A stretch of DNA of 64,000 nucleotides, from the NCBI RefSeq assembly GCF_900142015.1, contig NZ_FQZN01000010.1:109380-173379 (forward strand), read 5' to 3'. Both the position numbers and the translations under genes were made by a program. This document shows, piece after piece, positions 18,103 through 27,744 of this stretch; within the stretch, counting starts at the first letter, position 1; each line of letters begins with the position of its first letter. Origin of the DNA: Bacteroides stercorirosoris (GTDB lineage Bacteria; Bacteroidota; Bacteroidia; Bacteroidales; Bacteroidaceae). The notes under the pieces were generated by a model. The model did not search any database. It was given only the letters and a program-made list of their open reading frames with translations, and had not been told where the DNA came from.

Positions 18103-19995
18103 ATGAAACAATATAAATGTCTTATTGCCTTGTTCGCAGCCGCTCTCTTTACGGGAGCGTGCAGCGACGATGACAACGACTATGGAACCGAGGGAATTGC
18201 CATAGAAACGCCTGCCGTAACCGGTGAAACAAGCACTTCATCTGCCTCACTTAGTGTGGCAGTCAACATGCGCGATGATGTACGCTATAGCGGTGCCGGC
18301 TTTTGCTACAGTTTACAATCGTCTCCTACCATCCATAGTGCCACAGTCAAAGCACTCATCAGTAATGGAACATTGTCTGCCACTCTCACGGATTTAGCTC
18401 CGAAACGCACTTACTATGCACGTGCATTCGTATGCATCTACCAAGGTGATGTAGTCTATTCACCAGAGTTCACGTTCAGTACAGCCGATGGTACATTAGA
18501 TGAACAGTTAGCGGCTTATCAAGCCCCCACCTACCCCGACAATTATATCGCTATAGCAGACTGGAGCATGCGTGGTCAATGGAATCTTGCCAATGTACAC
18601 GATCCTACGGTAGTGTTGGGTGAAGACGGATACTATTATATGTATCAGACTGATGCTTCATACGGTAATGCCCATGGAGGACATGGACACTTCCATGCAC
18701 GCCGCTCCAAGAACCTGATTGACTGGGAATATCTGGGCAGAACAATGAAAGAACTTCCCGGTTGGGTAGTTCCCAAGCTAAATGAGATTCGTCAAGGAAT
18801 GGGATTGCAATCCGTTGCTACTGCTGCTGAAATTTCCTATGGTTTCTGGGCTCCCTGTGTGCGCAAAGTTAGAAACGGTTTGTATCGTATGTACTATTCT
18901 ATCACTTGTCCGGGATTACTCAACGGTGAAGGTACCTGGAGTGAACGTGCATTTATCGGAATGATGGAAAATACCAATCTTTCTAATAATGATGGATGGG
19001 TAGATAAAGGGTATATAGTGACGAATGCTTCAGACAAAGGGCTTGAGTTTAATGTTACCGCAGGAGACTGGGCAAACTGCTACTATAAATGGAATGCTAT
19101 CGATCCTTCTTACATAATTACCCCCGAAGGTGCACACTGGTTGATTTATGGTTCATGGCACAGTGGTATTGTTGCTATGGAACTGAATGAAGTGACCGGT
19201 ATGCCAAAACAAAGTTTGGGTATTCCCTGGGCTGAAGGCAATGCACCTGCTGAATATGGGCAGTTAATTGCCACCCGCCAAGCGGGTAATCGTTGGCAAG
19301 CAAGTGAAGGTCCTGAAATCGTTTACAATCCCCAAACGGAATATTACTATCTGTTTATGGCTTACGATGCTTTGGAAACACCTTACAACACACGCGTCGC
19401 CCGTTCAAAGAGTATTACCGGTCCCTATTTAGGCATTGATGGTGCCAATGTTACCGAAGGGGCTGATATGTATCCAGTCGTAACCCATCCATATAAATTC
19501 GCCAATAGCGAGGGTTGGGTAGGTATTTCACATTGTGCCATATTCGATGACGGTAATGGCAACTGGTACTATGCCTCACAAGGACGTTTACCTGAAAGTG
19601 TAGACAATGCCGTCATGCTGGGACATGTACGTAGCATTCGTTGGACTAAAGATGGATGGCCTCTGGTTATGCCTGAACGTTATGGAGCTGTTCCTCAAGC
19701 GGCTATCACTGAAGAAGAATTAATCGGTGATTGGGAACATATTGATCTGTCATATGTCTTCGGGCAGCAAAAAGAATCTTCTACAATGACCTTGACTGAC
19801 GATCATAAAGTATCAGAAGGAACCTGGAAAGATAGTTCATGGAGTTTCGACGCCGAGAATCAAATTCTAACCGTTAATGGTGTGGACTTGTATTTACAAC
19901 GAGAAACAGACTGGGAAGCAAAACCAAGAACGCATACTATTGTTTACGCTTCCTATACCGATAACAAGACTTATTGGGGCAAAAAGAGTAAATAG
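18103..19995 (+). CDS. GH43 endo-arabinanase-like lipoprotein
   Basis: 630 residues; lipobox FTGAC (Cys20) followed by an acidic SDDDND stretch, which fits surface export of Bacteroides lipoproteins. Residues about 35-130 form an Fn3-like beta domain. The five-blade propeller follows, with Asp167 (VHDPT), Asp334 (AIDPS) and Glu405 (EGPEI) as base, modulator and acid. About 540-630 is a small beta-barrel domain like that of two-domain endo-arabinanases (GDWEHIDLSY onward). It probably cleaves alpha-1,5-arabinan at the surface to feed the SusC/D pairs. It is the last gene of the operon, before the terminator at 20038. Confidence 0.9.
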   Translation: MKQYKCLIALFAAALFTGACSDDDNDYGTEGIAIETPAVTGETSTSSASLSVAVNMRDDVRYSGAGFCYSLQSSPTIHSATVKALISNGTLSATLTDLAPKRTYYARAFVCIYQGDVVYSPEFTFSTADGTLDEQLAAYQAPTYPDNYIAIADWSMRGQWNLANVHDPTVVLGEDGYYYMYQTDASYGNAHGGHGHFHARRSKNLIDWEYLGRTMKELPGWVVPKLNEIRQGMGLQSVATAAEISYGFWAPCVRKVRNGLYRMYYSITCPGLLNGEGTWSERAFIGMMENTNLSNNDGWVDKGYIVTNASDKGLEFNVTAGDWANCYYKWNAIDPSYIITPEGAHWLIYGSWHSGIVAMELNEVTGMPKQSLGIPWAEGNAPAEYGQLIATRQAGNRWQASEGPEIVYNPQTEYYYLFMAYDALETPYNTRVARSKSITGPYLGIDGANVTEGADMYPVVTHPYKFANSEGWVGISHCAIFDDGNGNWYYASQGRLPESVDNAVMLGHVRSIRWTKDGWPLVMPERYGAVPQAAITEEELIGDWEHIDLSYVFGQQKESSTMTLTDDHKVSEGTWKDSSWSFDAENQILTVNGVDLYLQRETDWEAKPRTHTIVYASYTDNKTYWGKKSK

Positions 19996-20037
19996 CTTTA
20001 TTAAGTAAATGCATAATAATCGCTCATTCTCATTCTG

Positions 20038-20078
20038 AAAAACTGCCTTGAATAGCACCATATTCAGGCAGTTTTTTT
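20038..20078 (+). terminator. Rho-independent terminator of the LamG-sus-GH43 operon
   Basis: AAAAACTGCCT-t-GAATA (20038-20054), a six-base loop, then TATTC-AGGCAGTTTTTTT. The T-run and the matching A-run would work in either direction. It separates the polysaccharide operon from the arabinose operon. Confidence 0.9.
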
Positions 20079-20103
20079 GCTTTTATGTTACATAACATAT
20101 AGT

Positions 20104-20145
20104 AGTGTAGTTGATACACTCAAAATAAAGTGTTACTTTTACACC
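20104..20145 (+). promoter_or_regulatory. Candidate AraR operator pair overlapping the arabinose operon promoter
   Basis: AGTGTA-gttga-TACACT (20104-20120) is a perfect 6-5-6 palindrome. A second imperfect copy, AGTGTT-acttt-TACACC (20129-20145), lies 25 bp further on, centre to centre. The second covers TACTTTTA (20134-20141), a one-mismatch -7 box, so a bound repressor would block the promoter. Assignment to the AraR encoded at 23056 is inference from position and symmetry. Confidence 0.6.
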
Positions 20146-20186
20146 CAAAATCGGATAATTATCTCATTTACATTAAAAATAGAACC

Positions 20187-21326
20187 ATGAAAAACAGTTT
20201 TCTACTTGCAGGAATTGCCGCACTGATGCTATCTGCGTGCAATAACAAGCCAGCTCAGGAGTTGACTTTGTCCGGTCTCAATCCGGTGGATTTCCAAACA
20301 GAAGTAAACAATGCCAAGACGAATCTTTATACTTTAAAGAATAAGTCGGGCATGGAAGTATGCATCACTAACTTCGGCGGTCGCATCGTTTCTATTATGG
20401 TTCCCGACAAAAACGGGAATATGCAGGACGTCGTTCTGGGTTTTGACAGCATTGCTGACTATGTAAACATTCCGAGTGATTTCGGTGCTTCTATCGGTCG
20501 TTATGCAAACCGCATCAACCAGGGAAGAATTGTATTGGATGGAGACACGATCCAATTACCACAAAATAACTTCGGACACTGTCTGCATGGTGGTCCCCAA
20601 GGTTGGCAATATCAGGTATATGAAGCCAATCCGATTGACGACACTACTTTGGAACTGACCCGCATTTCACCGGACGGAGATGCAAACTTCCCCGGCAACG
20701 TAACAGCTAAAGTTCTTTTCAAACTGACTGATGACAACGCTATAGATATAAAGTATAGCGCCACTACAGACAAGAAAACGGTTATCAACATGACCAACCA
20801 CTCCTACTTCAACTTATCCGGTAATCCTGCAAATGCTGCAACTGATCATATCTTATATGTAAATGCAGATAATTACACTCCAGTAGACAGCACATTTATG
20901 ACTACAGGCGAAATCGCAACAGTGAAAGATACACCAATGGATTTCACTACTCCCAAAGCTGTAGGACAAGATATCACAAACTTTGATTTCGTTCAGTTGA
21001 AGAACGGAAACGGTTATGACCATAACTGGGTGCTGAATACAAAGGGTGACCTCTCTCAGGTAGCTGCCAAGATGACATCACCGGTAAGCGGCATCACACT
21101 GGAAGTCTATACTAACGAACCGGGTATACAAGTTTATACAGGCAATTTCCTGGATGGAACTGTAACCGGTAAGAAAGGCATTATTTATAATCAACGTGCT
21201 TCCGTTTGCCTGGAAACACAACACTATCCCGACAGCCCCAACAAACCCGAATGGCCGACCGTTGTACTGGAACCGGGACAAACTTACAACAGCGAATGTA
21301 TCTTTAAATTCTCAGTAGAGAAATAA
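20187..21326 (+). CDS. Aldose 1-epimerase (mutarotase), lipoprotein
   Basis: 379 residues from the ATG at 20187; an ATG at 20130 lies in the promoter/operator region and was rejected. Lipobox MLSAC (Cys18), so it is periplasmic-side or outer-membrane anchored. GalM-family residues are visible: the catalytic His in TNHSYFNLSG and the catalytic Glu in LETQHYPDSPN. It interconverts sugar anomers, here probably L-arabinose released by the arabinofuranosidases, before transport by the symporter 25 bp downstream. First gene of the arabinose operon. Confidence 0.93.
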   Translation: MKNSFLLAGIAALMLSACNNKPAQELTLSGLNPVDFQTEVNNAKTNLYTLKNKSGMEVCITNFGGRIVSIMVPDKNGNMQDVVLGFDSIADYVNIPSDFGASIGRYANRINQGRIVLDGDTIQLPQNNFGHCLHGGPQGWQYQVYEANPIDDTTLELTRISPDGDANFPGNVTAKVLFKLTDDNAIDIKYSATTDKKTVINMTNHSYFNLSGNPANAATDHILYVNADNYTPVDSTFMTTGEIATVKDTPMDFTTPKAVGQDITNFDFVQLKNGNGYDHNWVLNTKGDLSQVAAKMTSPVSGITLEVYTNEPGIQVYTGNFLDGTVTGKKGIIYNQRASVCLETQHYPDSPNKPEWPTVVLEPGQTYNSECIFKFSVEK

Positions 21327-21351
21327 TAGTTAACTTTTAAATATTAGAATT

Positions 21352-23046
21352 GTGGAAGCATTAGATTGGATTGTGATTGGAGTCTTCGCTTTGGCTCTGA
21401 TAGGTATTATTGTTTGGGTTGTCAGACAAAAACAGAACGACTCGGCAGATTATTTCCTGGGTGGACGTGATGCCACATGGATTGCGATTGGTGCATCTAT
21501 TTTTGCATCAAACATCGGTTCGGAACACTTGATTGGTTTGGCAGGCGCAGGAGCTTCCAGTGGTATGGCTATGGCGCACTGGGAGATTCAAGGATGGATG
21601 ATTCTTATTTTGGGATGGGTATTCGTGCCTTTCTATTCAAGAAGTATGGTATATACGATGCCGGAATTCCTGGAACGTCGTTATAACCCGCAGTCACGCA
21701 CCATATTATCCGTTATCTCTTTAATCAGCTATGTATTGACTAAAGTTGCGGTTACGGTATATGCCGGTGGTTTGGTATTCCAACAGGTATTCGGCATTGA
21801 AGAACTTTGGGGTATCGACTTCTTCTGGATTGCAGCTATCGGCTTGGTTTTAATAACTGCATTATATACTATCTTTGGTGGTATGAAGTCAGTACTCTAT
21901 ACTTCTGTATTGCAGACCCCGATTTTGTTATTGGGCTCACTGATTATCCTTGTTCTTGGTTTCAGAGAACTGGGTGGATGGGACGAAATGATGAGAATTT
22001 GTGGTGCAGTGACCGTAAACGATCAAGGCAATACGATGACAGAATTAATCCGTAGCAATAGCGATCCTAACTTCCCTTGGCTGGGAGCATTGATAGGCTC
22101 GGCTATCATCGGTTTCTGGTACTGGTGTACTGACCAGTTCATCGTGCAACGTGTACTTTCAGGTAAGAACCAGAAAGAAGCACGCCGCGGTACTATCTTC
22201 GGTGCCTACCTGAAACTGTTGCCTGTATTCTTATTCCTTATTCCGGGTATGATTGCTTTCGCATTGCATCAGAAATATCTGGGTGCCGGTGGTGAAGGTT
22301 TCTTGCCGATGCTTGCCAATGGTAACGCGAATGCCGATGCAGCTTTCCCCACACTGGTGGCAAAGTTGTTGCCGGCAGGTGTTAAAGGTCTGGTAGTTTG
22401 CGGTATTCTGGCAGCTTTGATGAGTTCACTGGCATCTCTGTTCAACTCCTCAGCTATGTTGTTTACCATTGACTTCTACAAACGTTTCAAACCCAAAACA
22501 TCAGAAAAGAAACTGGTAGTCATTGGTCAGATGGCAACTGTAGTGATTGTAATTCTGGGTATTCTGTGGATTCCCATCATGCGTAGCGTAGGCGACGTGC
22601 TTTATACTTACTTGCAAGACGTACAATCTGTTTTGGCACCGGGTATCGCCGCAGCTTTCCTGTTGGGTATCTGTTGGAAACGTACTTCTGCGCAAGGTGG
22701 TATGTGGGGATTGATCGCTGGTATGGTTATCGGTCTGACGCGTCTGGGAGCCAAAGTATATTATAGCAATGCAGGCGATGTAGCCGGCGGTACATTCAAA
22801 TATCTGTTCTACGATATGAACTGGTTGTTCTTCTGCGGATGGATGTTCCTGTTCTGTATCATTGTGGTTATCCTGGTCAGCCTGGCTACGGAAGCACCTA
22901 CAGCAGAAAAGATACAAGGATTGGTATTCGGTACCGCTACTCCTGCCCAAAAAGCGGAAACACGTGTCAGCTGGAACCATTGGGATATTATCCATACGCT
23001 TATTATCCTGGGTATCACTGCCGCTTTCTATATCTATTTCTGGTAA
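21352..23046 (+). CDS. araP: Sodium:solute symporter (SSS/SLC5), probable L-arabinose transporter
   Basis: 564 residues, starting with GTG (VEALDWIVIG). About 13-14 hydrophobic helices, with SSS family landmarks such as DYFLGGRDATWIAIGASIFASNIGSEH near the N-terminus and GFWYWCTDQFIVQRVLSGKN mid-protein. It imports a sugar with sodium across the inner membrane. It is 25 bp after the mutarotase and 9 bp before araR, so its substrate is probably L-arabinose. The name araP follows usage I recall for Bacteroides and is not read from the sequence. Confidence 0.92.
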   Translation: MEALDWIVIGVFALALIGIIVWVVRQKQNDSADYFLGGRDATWIAIGASIFASNIGSEHLIGLAGAGASSGMAMAHWEIQGWMILILGWVFVPFYSRSMVYTMPEFLERRYNPQSRTILSVISLISYVLTKVAVTVYAGGLVFQQVFGIEELWGIDFFWIAAIGLVLITALYTIFGGMKSVLYTSVLQTPILLLGSLIILVLGFRELGGWDEMMRICGAVTVNDQGNTMTELIRSNSDPNFPWLGALIGSAIIGFWYWCTDQFIVQRVLSGKNQKEARRGTIFGAYLKLLPVFLFLIPGMIAFALHQKYLGAGGEGFLPMLANGNANADAAFPTLVAKLLPAGVKGLVVCGILAALMSSLASLFNSSAMLFTIDFYKRFKPKTSEKKLVVIGQMATVVIVILGILWIPIMRSVGDVLYTYLQDVQSVLAPGIAAAFLLGICWKRTSAQGGMWGLIAGMVIGLTRLGAKVYYSNAGDVAGGTFKYLFYDMNWLFFCGWMFLFCIIVVILVSLATEAPTAEKIQGLVFGTATPAQKAETRVSWNHWDIIHTLIILGITAAFYIYFW

Positions 23047-23055
23047 AAAGACATT

Positions 23056-23733
23056 ATGAATAAATACTATAGTTCAAATCCCACCTTCTACGTTGGTATC
23101 GACTGTATAATCTTCGGTTTCAACGAAGAAGAACTGAACCTGTTATTGCTGAAACGAAACTTTCAGCCGGCAATGGGCGAATGGTCTCTGATGGGTGGAT
23201 TTGTGCAACAAGGTGAAAGTATAGATGATGCGGCCAAACGTGTACTGGCAGAACTCACCGGATTGGAGAATGTGTATATGGAACAAGTAGGTTCGTTCGG
23301 CGAAGTGGAACGTGACCCGGGAGAACGGGTTATCTCCATTGCTTATTATGCACTGATCAATATCAATGAGTACGACCGCGAACTGGTGCATCAGCATAAT
23401 GCTTACTGGGTAAACATCAACGAACTGCCTCCTTTGATTTTCGACCACCCACTGATGGTGGAGCAGGCACGTGAATTGATGCAACAAAAAGCATCTACAG
23501 AACCCATCGGTTTCAATCTGTTGCCGAAGTTATTCACCCTGTCTCAGTTGCAAAGCCTTTACGAGGCTATTTACGGCGAACAGATAGACAAGCGTAACTT
23601 CCGCAAACGGATAGCCGAAATGGACTACATCGAAAAAACGGACAAGATTGATAAAACCGGTTCCAAACGCGGAGCAGCCTTGTATAAGTTCAATGAAAAG
23701 GCATACCGCAAGGCACCGAAATTTAAACTGTGA
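23056..23733 (+). CDS. araR: AraR: Nudix-domain transcriptional regulator of arabinose use
   Basis: 225 residues: Nudix-like domain (about 8-145) and a C-terminal winged helix (about 155-225). The Nudix box spans residues 48-70 (GGFVQQGESIDDAAKR onward). It keeps G-x5-E-x7-R, but the REUxEE part reads RVLAEL, so metal-binding glutamates are missing and hydrolysis is not expected. This agrees with the NrtR-family AraR described in Bacteroides, which senses L-arabinose and represses the ara operon. It lies inside the operon it should control (9 bp after araP, 12 bp before araD); candidate operators are at 20104-20145. Confidence 0.9.
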   Translation: MNKYYSSNPTFYVGIDCIIFGFNEEELNLLLLKRNFQPAMGEWSLMGGFVQQGESIDDAAKRVLAELTGLENVYMEQVGSFGEVERDPGERVISIAYYALININEYDRELVHQHNAYWVNINELPPLIFDHPLMVEQARELMQQKASTEPIGFNLLPKLFTLSQLQSLYEAIYGEQIDKRNFRKRIAEMDYIEKTDKIDKTGSKRGAALYKFNEKAYRKAPKFKL

Positions 23734-23745
23734 TTTATTAATATT

Positions 23746-24429
23746 ATGTTGGAAGAACTGAAAGAAAAAGTATTCCATGCCAACCTTGAGTTGGTGAAGC
23801 ATGGACTGGTTATTTTCACCTGGGGAAATGTATCGGCTGTCGACCGCGAGTCGGGGCTGGTAGTCATCAAACCCAGTGGTGTAAGTTATGACGATATGAA
23901 GGCGGAAGACATGGTGGTGGTGGACCTCGACGGCAAGGTAGTGGAAGGACGCTTGAAACCGTCCTCAGACACTCCGACCCACGTGGTACTCTACAAGGCT
24001 TTCCCTGAAATCGGTGGTGTGGTACACACCCACTCTACTTATGCCACTGCCTGGGCACAAGCCGGATGTGACATTCCGAATATCGGAACGACACACGCAG
24101 ATTACTTCCACGATGCCATACCTTGCACGGCAGATATGACAAAGGAAGAAGTGGAAGGAGCGTATGAAATGGAAACCGGAAATGTAATCGTGAAGCGCTT
24201 TGAAGGGCTGAACCCTGTACACACACCGGGAGTACTGGTAAAGAATCACGGCCCCTTCTCTTGGGGAAAAGATGCGCACGATGCTGTACACAACGCAGTG
24301 GTAATGGAACAAGTGGCTAAGATGGCAAGCATTGCTTATGCCGTCAATCCGAAACTGACCATGAATCCGCTGTTGGTAGAAAAGCATTTCAACCGCAAGC
24401 ATGGGCCTAACGCTTACTATGGACAGTAA
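23746..24429 (+). CDS. araD: L-ribulose-5-phosphate 4-epimerase
   Basis: 227 residues, class II aldolase/AraD family. Zinc-ligand motifs are HTHST, the downstream TTHADYF, and KNHGPFSWG for substrate binding. It converts L-ribulose-5-P to D-xylulose-5-P in the cytoplasm, the third step of L-arabinose breakdown; transketolase and rpiB downstream take the product on. L-fuculose-phosphate aldolase is the main alternative in this fold but does not fit the araA/araB neighbours. Confidence 0.95.
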   Translation: MLEELKEKVFHANLELVKHGLVIFTWGNVSAVDRESGLVVIKPSGVSYDDMKAEDMVVVDLDGKVVEGRLKPSSDTPTHVVLYKAFPEIGGVVHTHSTYATAWAQAGCDIPNIGTTHADYFHDAIPCTADMTKEEVEGAYEMETGNVIVKRFEGLNPVHTPGVLVKNHGPFSWGKDAHDAVHNAVVMEQVAKMASIAYAVNPKLTMNPLLVEKHFNRKHGPNAYYGQ

Positions 24430-24436
24430 ACAATCG

Positions 24437-24464
24437 ACAATTAAAAATTAACAACTAAAAATTA
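24437..24464 (+). repeat. Two 14-bp AT-rich direct repeats in the araD-araA gap
   Basis: ACAATTAAAAATTA is followed directly by ACAACTAAAAATTA (one mismatch), just upstream of the araA start at 24472. The gap holds no promoter box I recognise. An unstructured AT-rich leader could help ribosome loading on araA; this is inference. Confidence 0.5.
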
Positions 24465-24471
24465 AAGAATT

Positions 24472-25980
24472 ATGAACGCATTTGATCAATATGAAGTATG
24501 GTTCGTAACCGGAGCACAGCTCCTGTACGGAGGTGACGCAGTTATCGCAGTAGACGCACACAGTAATGAAATGGTAGCTGGGCTGAATGCCAGTGGAAAT
24601 CTGCCTGTTAAAGTCGTTTATAAAGGTACTGTAAATTCTTCCAAAGAAGTAACTGCCGCATTCAAGGCTGCCAACAATGATGAGAAATGTATCGGTGTTA
24701 TCACTTGGATGCATACCTTCTCTCCAGCAAAGATGTGGATTCACGGTTTGCAGGAACTGAAGAAGCCGTTGCTGCATTTCCATACACAGTTCAACAAGGA
24801 AATTCCTTGGGATACAATGGATATGGACTTCATGAACCTGAACCAGTCCGCTCATGGTGACCGCGAATTCGGTCATATTGTAACCCGTATGCGCAAGAAC
24901 CGCAAAGTGGTTGTAGGCCATTGGCAAGACGAAAAAGCGCAAGGTCAGATTGCAGCATGGATGCGTGTTTGCGCCGGATGGGCCGATGCACAGGATATGC
25001 TGATTATCCGTTTCGGTGACCAGATGAACAACGTTGCCGTAACTGATGGTGACAAGGTATCTGCTGAACAAGTTTTAGGTTACCACGTAGACTACTGTCC
25101 GGTAAACGATCTGATGAAGTACTACAATGCAGTAGAAGACAAAGATGTACAGGCAATGGTAGATACTTACTTCAAAGAATACGACCATGCTCCTGAACTG
25201 GAAAAGGCCGGAACTGAAGCTTATACCAAAGTTTGGAACTCTGCAAAAGCAGAAATCGCTCTCCGTCGTATCTTGAAAGACACAGGTGCCAAAGCATTTA
25301 CTACCAACTTCAACGACCTCGGTGACTTTGACCAAATTCCGGGATTGGCTTCTCAACGTCTGATGGAAGAAGGTTATGGTTTCGGTGCAGAAGGTGACTG
25401 GAAAACGGCTGCATTGTACCGTACCACTTGGTTCATGAGCCAAGGCATGCCGAAGGGATGTTCTTTCCTCGAAGACTATACACTGCACTTCGACGGTGAA
25501 AAGAGCGCTATCCTGCAGGCACACATGCTGGAAGTTTGTCCGCTGATTGCCGAAGCAAAACCGAAACTGGAAGTACACCGTCTTGCCATTGGTATCGATA
25601 GCGAAACTGCACGTCTTGTATTCACCAGCAAGCAAGGTGAAGGCGTAGCCGCTACGATTGTTGACCTGGGCAACCGTTTCCGTCTTATCGTGAACAAGGT
25701 GGAATGTATCAAGAGCAAACCGCTGCCCAAACTTCCCGTTGCCAGCGCATTGTGGATTCCGATGCCGAACCTCGAAGTAGGTGCCGCTGCATGGATTCTG
25801 GCAGGTGGTACTCACCACACCAGCTTCTCTTACGACTTGACAGTAGAATATTGGGAAGATTATGCAGAGATGGCAGGTATCGAAATGGTAGTTATCGATG
25901 AAAATACAACTATCAGCGAGTTCAAGAAAGAACTGCGCATGAATGAAGTATATTACATGTTGAACAAAGCGCTTTGTTAA
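24472..25980 (+). CDS. araA: L-arabinose isomerase
   Basis: 502 residues, the usual AraA length. It begins FDQYEVWFVTGAQLLYGG, the family N-terminus, and has the family segments ITWMHTFSPAKMWI, LLHFHTQFN and the C-terminal GGTHHTSFSYDL containing a metal-ligand His. It converts L-arabinose to L-ribulose in the cytoplasm with a divalent metal. araB starts 2 bp after its stop, so translation is probably coupled. Confidence 0.97.
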   Translation: MNAFDQYEVWFVTGAQLLYGGDAVIAVDAHSNEMVAGLNASGNLPVKVVYKGTVNSSKEVTAAFKAANNDEKCIGVITWMHTFSPAKMWIHGLQELKKPLLHFHTQFNKEIPWDTMDMDFMNLNQSAHGDREFGHIVTRMRKNRKVVVGHWQDEKAQGQIAAWMRVCAGWADAQDMLIIRFGDQMNNVAVTDGDKVSAEQVLGYHVDYCPVNDLMKYYNAVEDKDVQAMVDTYFKEYDHAPELEKAGTEAYTKVWNSAKAEIALRRILKDTGAKAFTTNFNDLGDFDQIPGLASQRLMEEGYGFGAEGDWKTAALYRTTWFMSQGMPKGCSFLEDYTLHFDGEKSAILQAHMLEVCPLIAEAKPKLEVHRLAIGIDSETARLVFTSKQGEGVAATIVDLGNRFRLIVNKVECIKSKPLPKLPVASALWIPMPNLEVGAAAWILAGGTHHTSFSYDLTVEYWEDYAEMAGIEMVVIDENTTISEFKKELRMNEVYYMLNKALC

Positions 25981-25982
25981 TT

Positions 25983-27581
25983 ATGAAACCAGACGCAAAA
26001 TCAACCATCGAAGCAGGTAAAGCCATTCTTGGCATAGAATTCGGCTCCACCCGAATCAAGGCTGTTTTGATTGACCAGGAAAACAAGCCCATCGCTCAAG
26101 GAAGTCACACCTGGGAGAACCAGTTGGTGGACGGACTTTGGACATATAGCGTTGAGGCCATCTGGTATGGACTGCAAGATTGTTACGCCGACCTTCGTTC
26201 AAACGTGAAGAGCCTGTATGATATAGAGATAGAAACCTTGGCGGCAATCGGTGTCAGCGCCATGATGCATGGCTATATGGCATTCAATGATAAAGAAGAG
26301 ATTCTCGTACCCTTCCGTACTTGGAGAAACACCAATACGGGTGCGGCTGCAGCTGCTTTATCAGAGCTGTTCGTTTATAATATTCCTCTGCGTTGGAGCA
26401 TTTCTCACTTGTATCAGGCTATTCTGGACAACGAAGAACATGTGAAAGATATCGATTATCTGACAACACTTGCAGGTTTTATCCATTGGCAGATAACAGG
26501 TCAAAAAGTATTGGGCATCGGCGATGCATCGGGTATGCTCCCTATAGATCCGGTTACCAAGAACTACTCCGCTGAAATGGTGGCTAAGTTCGACGAGTTA
26601 ATCGCTCCGAAGGGATACGACTGGAAGTTACTGGATATTCTTCCTAAAGCATTGCCCGCCGGTGAAAATGCAGGTTTCCTGACACCGGAAGGCGCTAAGA
26701 TGCTCGACGTATCCGGTCATTTGAAAGCCGGAATACCGGTTTGCCCGCCCGAAGGAGATGCAGGTACCGGTATGGTGGCAACCAATGCTGTTAAGCAGCG
26801 TACTGGAAACGTATCGGCAGGTACCTCTTCATTCTCCATGATTGTATTGGAGAAAGATCTGTCAAAGCCCTACGAAATGATCGATATGGTTACTACTCCC
26901 GATGGAAGTCCCGTAGCCATGGTACATTGCAACAACTGTACGTCCGACCTCAATGCATGGATCAACCTGTTCAAGGAATACCAGGAACTGCTGGGTATAC
27001 CTGTAGATATGAACGAAGTATATGGAAAACTCTACAACCATGCCCTGACAGGCAATGCGGATTGTGGTGGTCTCATTTCATTCAATTACATCTCAGGCGA
27101 ACCTGTAACAGGATTTGCAGATGGAAGACCGATGTTTGTACGTTCGGCCAATGACAAGTTCAGCCTTGCGAACTTCATGCGGACGCACTTGTACGCTTCT
27201 GTCGGTGTCCTCAAGATTGGTAATGACATTCTTTTCAAAGAAGAAAAGGTGAAAGTTGACAGAATCACAGGACACGGAGGCTTGTTCAAAACTAAGAATG
27301 TGGGCCAGAGAGTACTTGCAGCAGCACTCAACTCACCCATTTCCGTAATGGAAACGGCCGGTGAAGGTGGTGCCTGGGGTATTGCGTTGCTGGGCTCATT
27401 CCTTGTGAACAACGAGAAGAAGCAACCTCTCGACGCTTTCCTGGACGAGCAGGTGTTTGGTGGGGATGCAGGTGTTGAGATATCACCTACGGTTGAAGAT
27501 GTAAAAGGCTTTAACGCATACATCGAAAACTATCAGGCAGCATTGCCCATCGAAGAAGCAGCGGTAAGATTTAAAAAGTAA
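25983..27581 (+). CDS. araB: FGGY-family ribulokinase (xylulokinase-like)
   Basis: 532 residues from the ATG at 25983; a TTG at 25974 is inside araA and was rejected. FGGY kinase layout: N-terminal ATPase-fold phosphate loop GIEFGSTRIKAVLID, central RTWRNTNTG, and C-terminal GHGGLFKTKNVGQRVLAAALN. Sequence-only tools often name such proteins xylulokinase, but the position directly after araA and the araD gene upstream make L-ribulose the likely substrate. It phosphorylates L-ribulose with ATP. Confidence 0.88.
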   Translation: MKPDAKSTIEAGKAILGIEFGSTRIKAVLIDQENKPIAQGSHTWENQLVDGLWTYSVEAIWYGLQDCYADLRSNVKSLYDIEIETLAAIGVSAMMHGYMAFNDKEEILVPFRTWRNTNTGAAAAALSELFVYNIPLRWSISHLYQAILDNEEHVKDIDYLTTLAGFIHWQITGQKVLGIGDASGMLPIDPVTKNYSAEMVAKFDELIAPKGYDWKLLDILPKALPAGENAGFLTPEGAKMLDVSGHLKAGIPVCPPEGDAGTGMVATNAVKQRTGNVSAGTSSFSMIVLEKDLSKPYEMIDMVTTPDGSPVAMVHCNNCTSDLNAWINLFKEYQELLGIPVDMNEVYGKLYNHALTGNADCGGLISFNYISGEPVTGFADGRPMFVRSANDKFSLANFMRTHLYASVGVLKIGNDILFKEEKVKVDRITGHGGLFKTKNVGQRVLAAALNSPISVMETAGEGGAWGIALLGSFLVNNEKKQPLDAFLDEQVFGGDAGVEISPTVEDVKGFNAYIENYQAALPIEEAAVRFKK

Positions 27582-27605
27582 TTATTCTGCTTGATAATCA
27601 TACAT

Positions 27606-27686
27606 TCTGTCATGCTGAGCGCAGCCGAAGCATCTCTTCTCCCATAACAAAGAGAGCAGATCCTTCGACAAGCTCAGGATGACAGA
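27606..27686. repeat. Interspersed inverted-repeat element (TCTGTCATnCTGAGC type)
   Basis: TCTGTCATgCTGAGC opens the element and GCTCAGgATGACAGA closes it, with inner CGAAGcATCT / AGATCCTTCG also complementary. The unit is about 81 bp and lies between araB and the GH127 gene. I recognise this as a widespread intergenic palindromic repeat type in many bacteria. As RNA it would be a long hairpin, perhaps insulating the downstream glycosidase genes from the operon. Confidence 0.75.
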
Positions 27687-27744
27687 TAGATATGCTTGTT
27701 CTATTTTAGGTCCCCTCCCACACACTCAAAAACCCTAATACAAT

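Noticed and set aside
24424..24471. Separate promoter for araA
   Set aside because: Only AT-rich direct repeats are present; no TAnnTTTG box was found.
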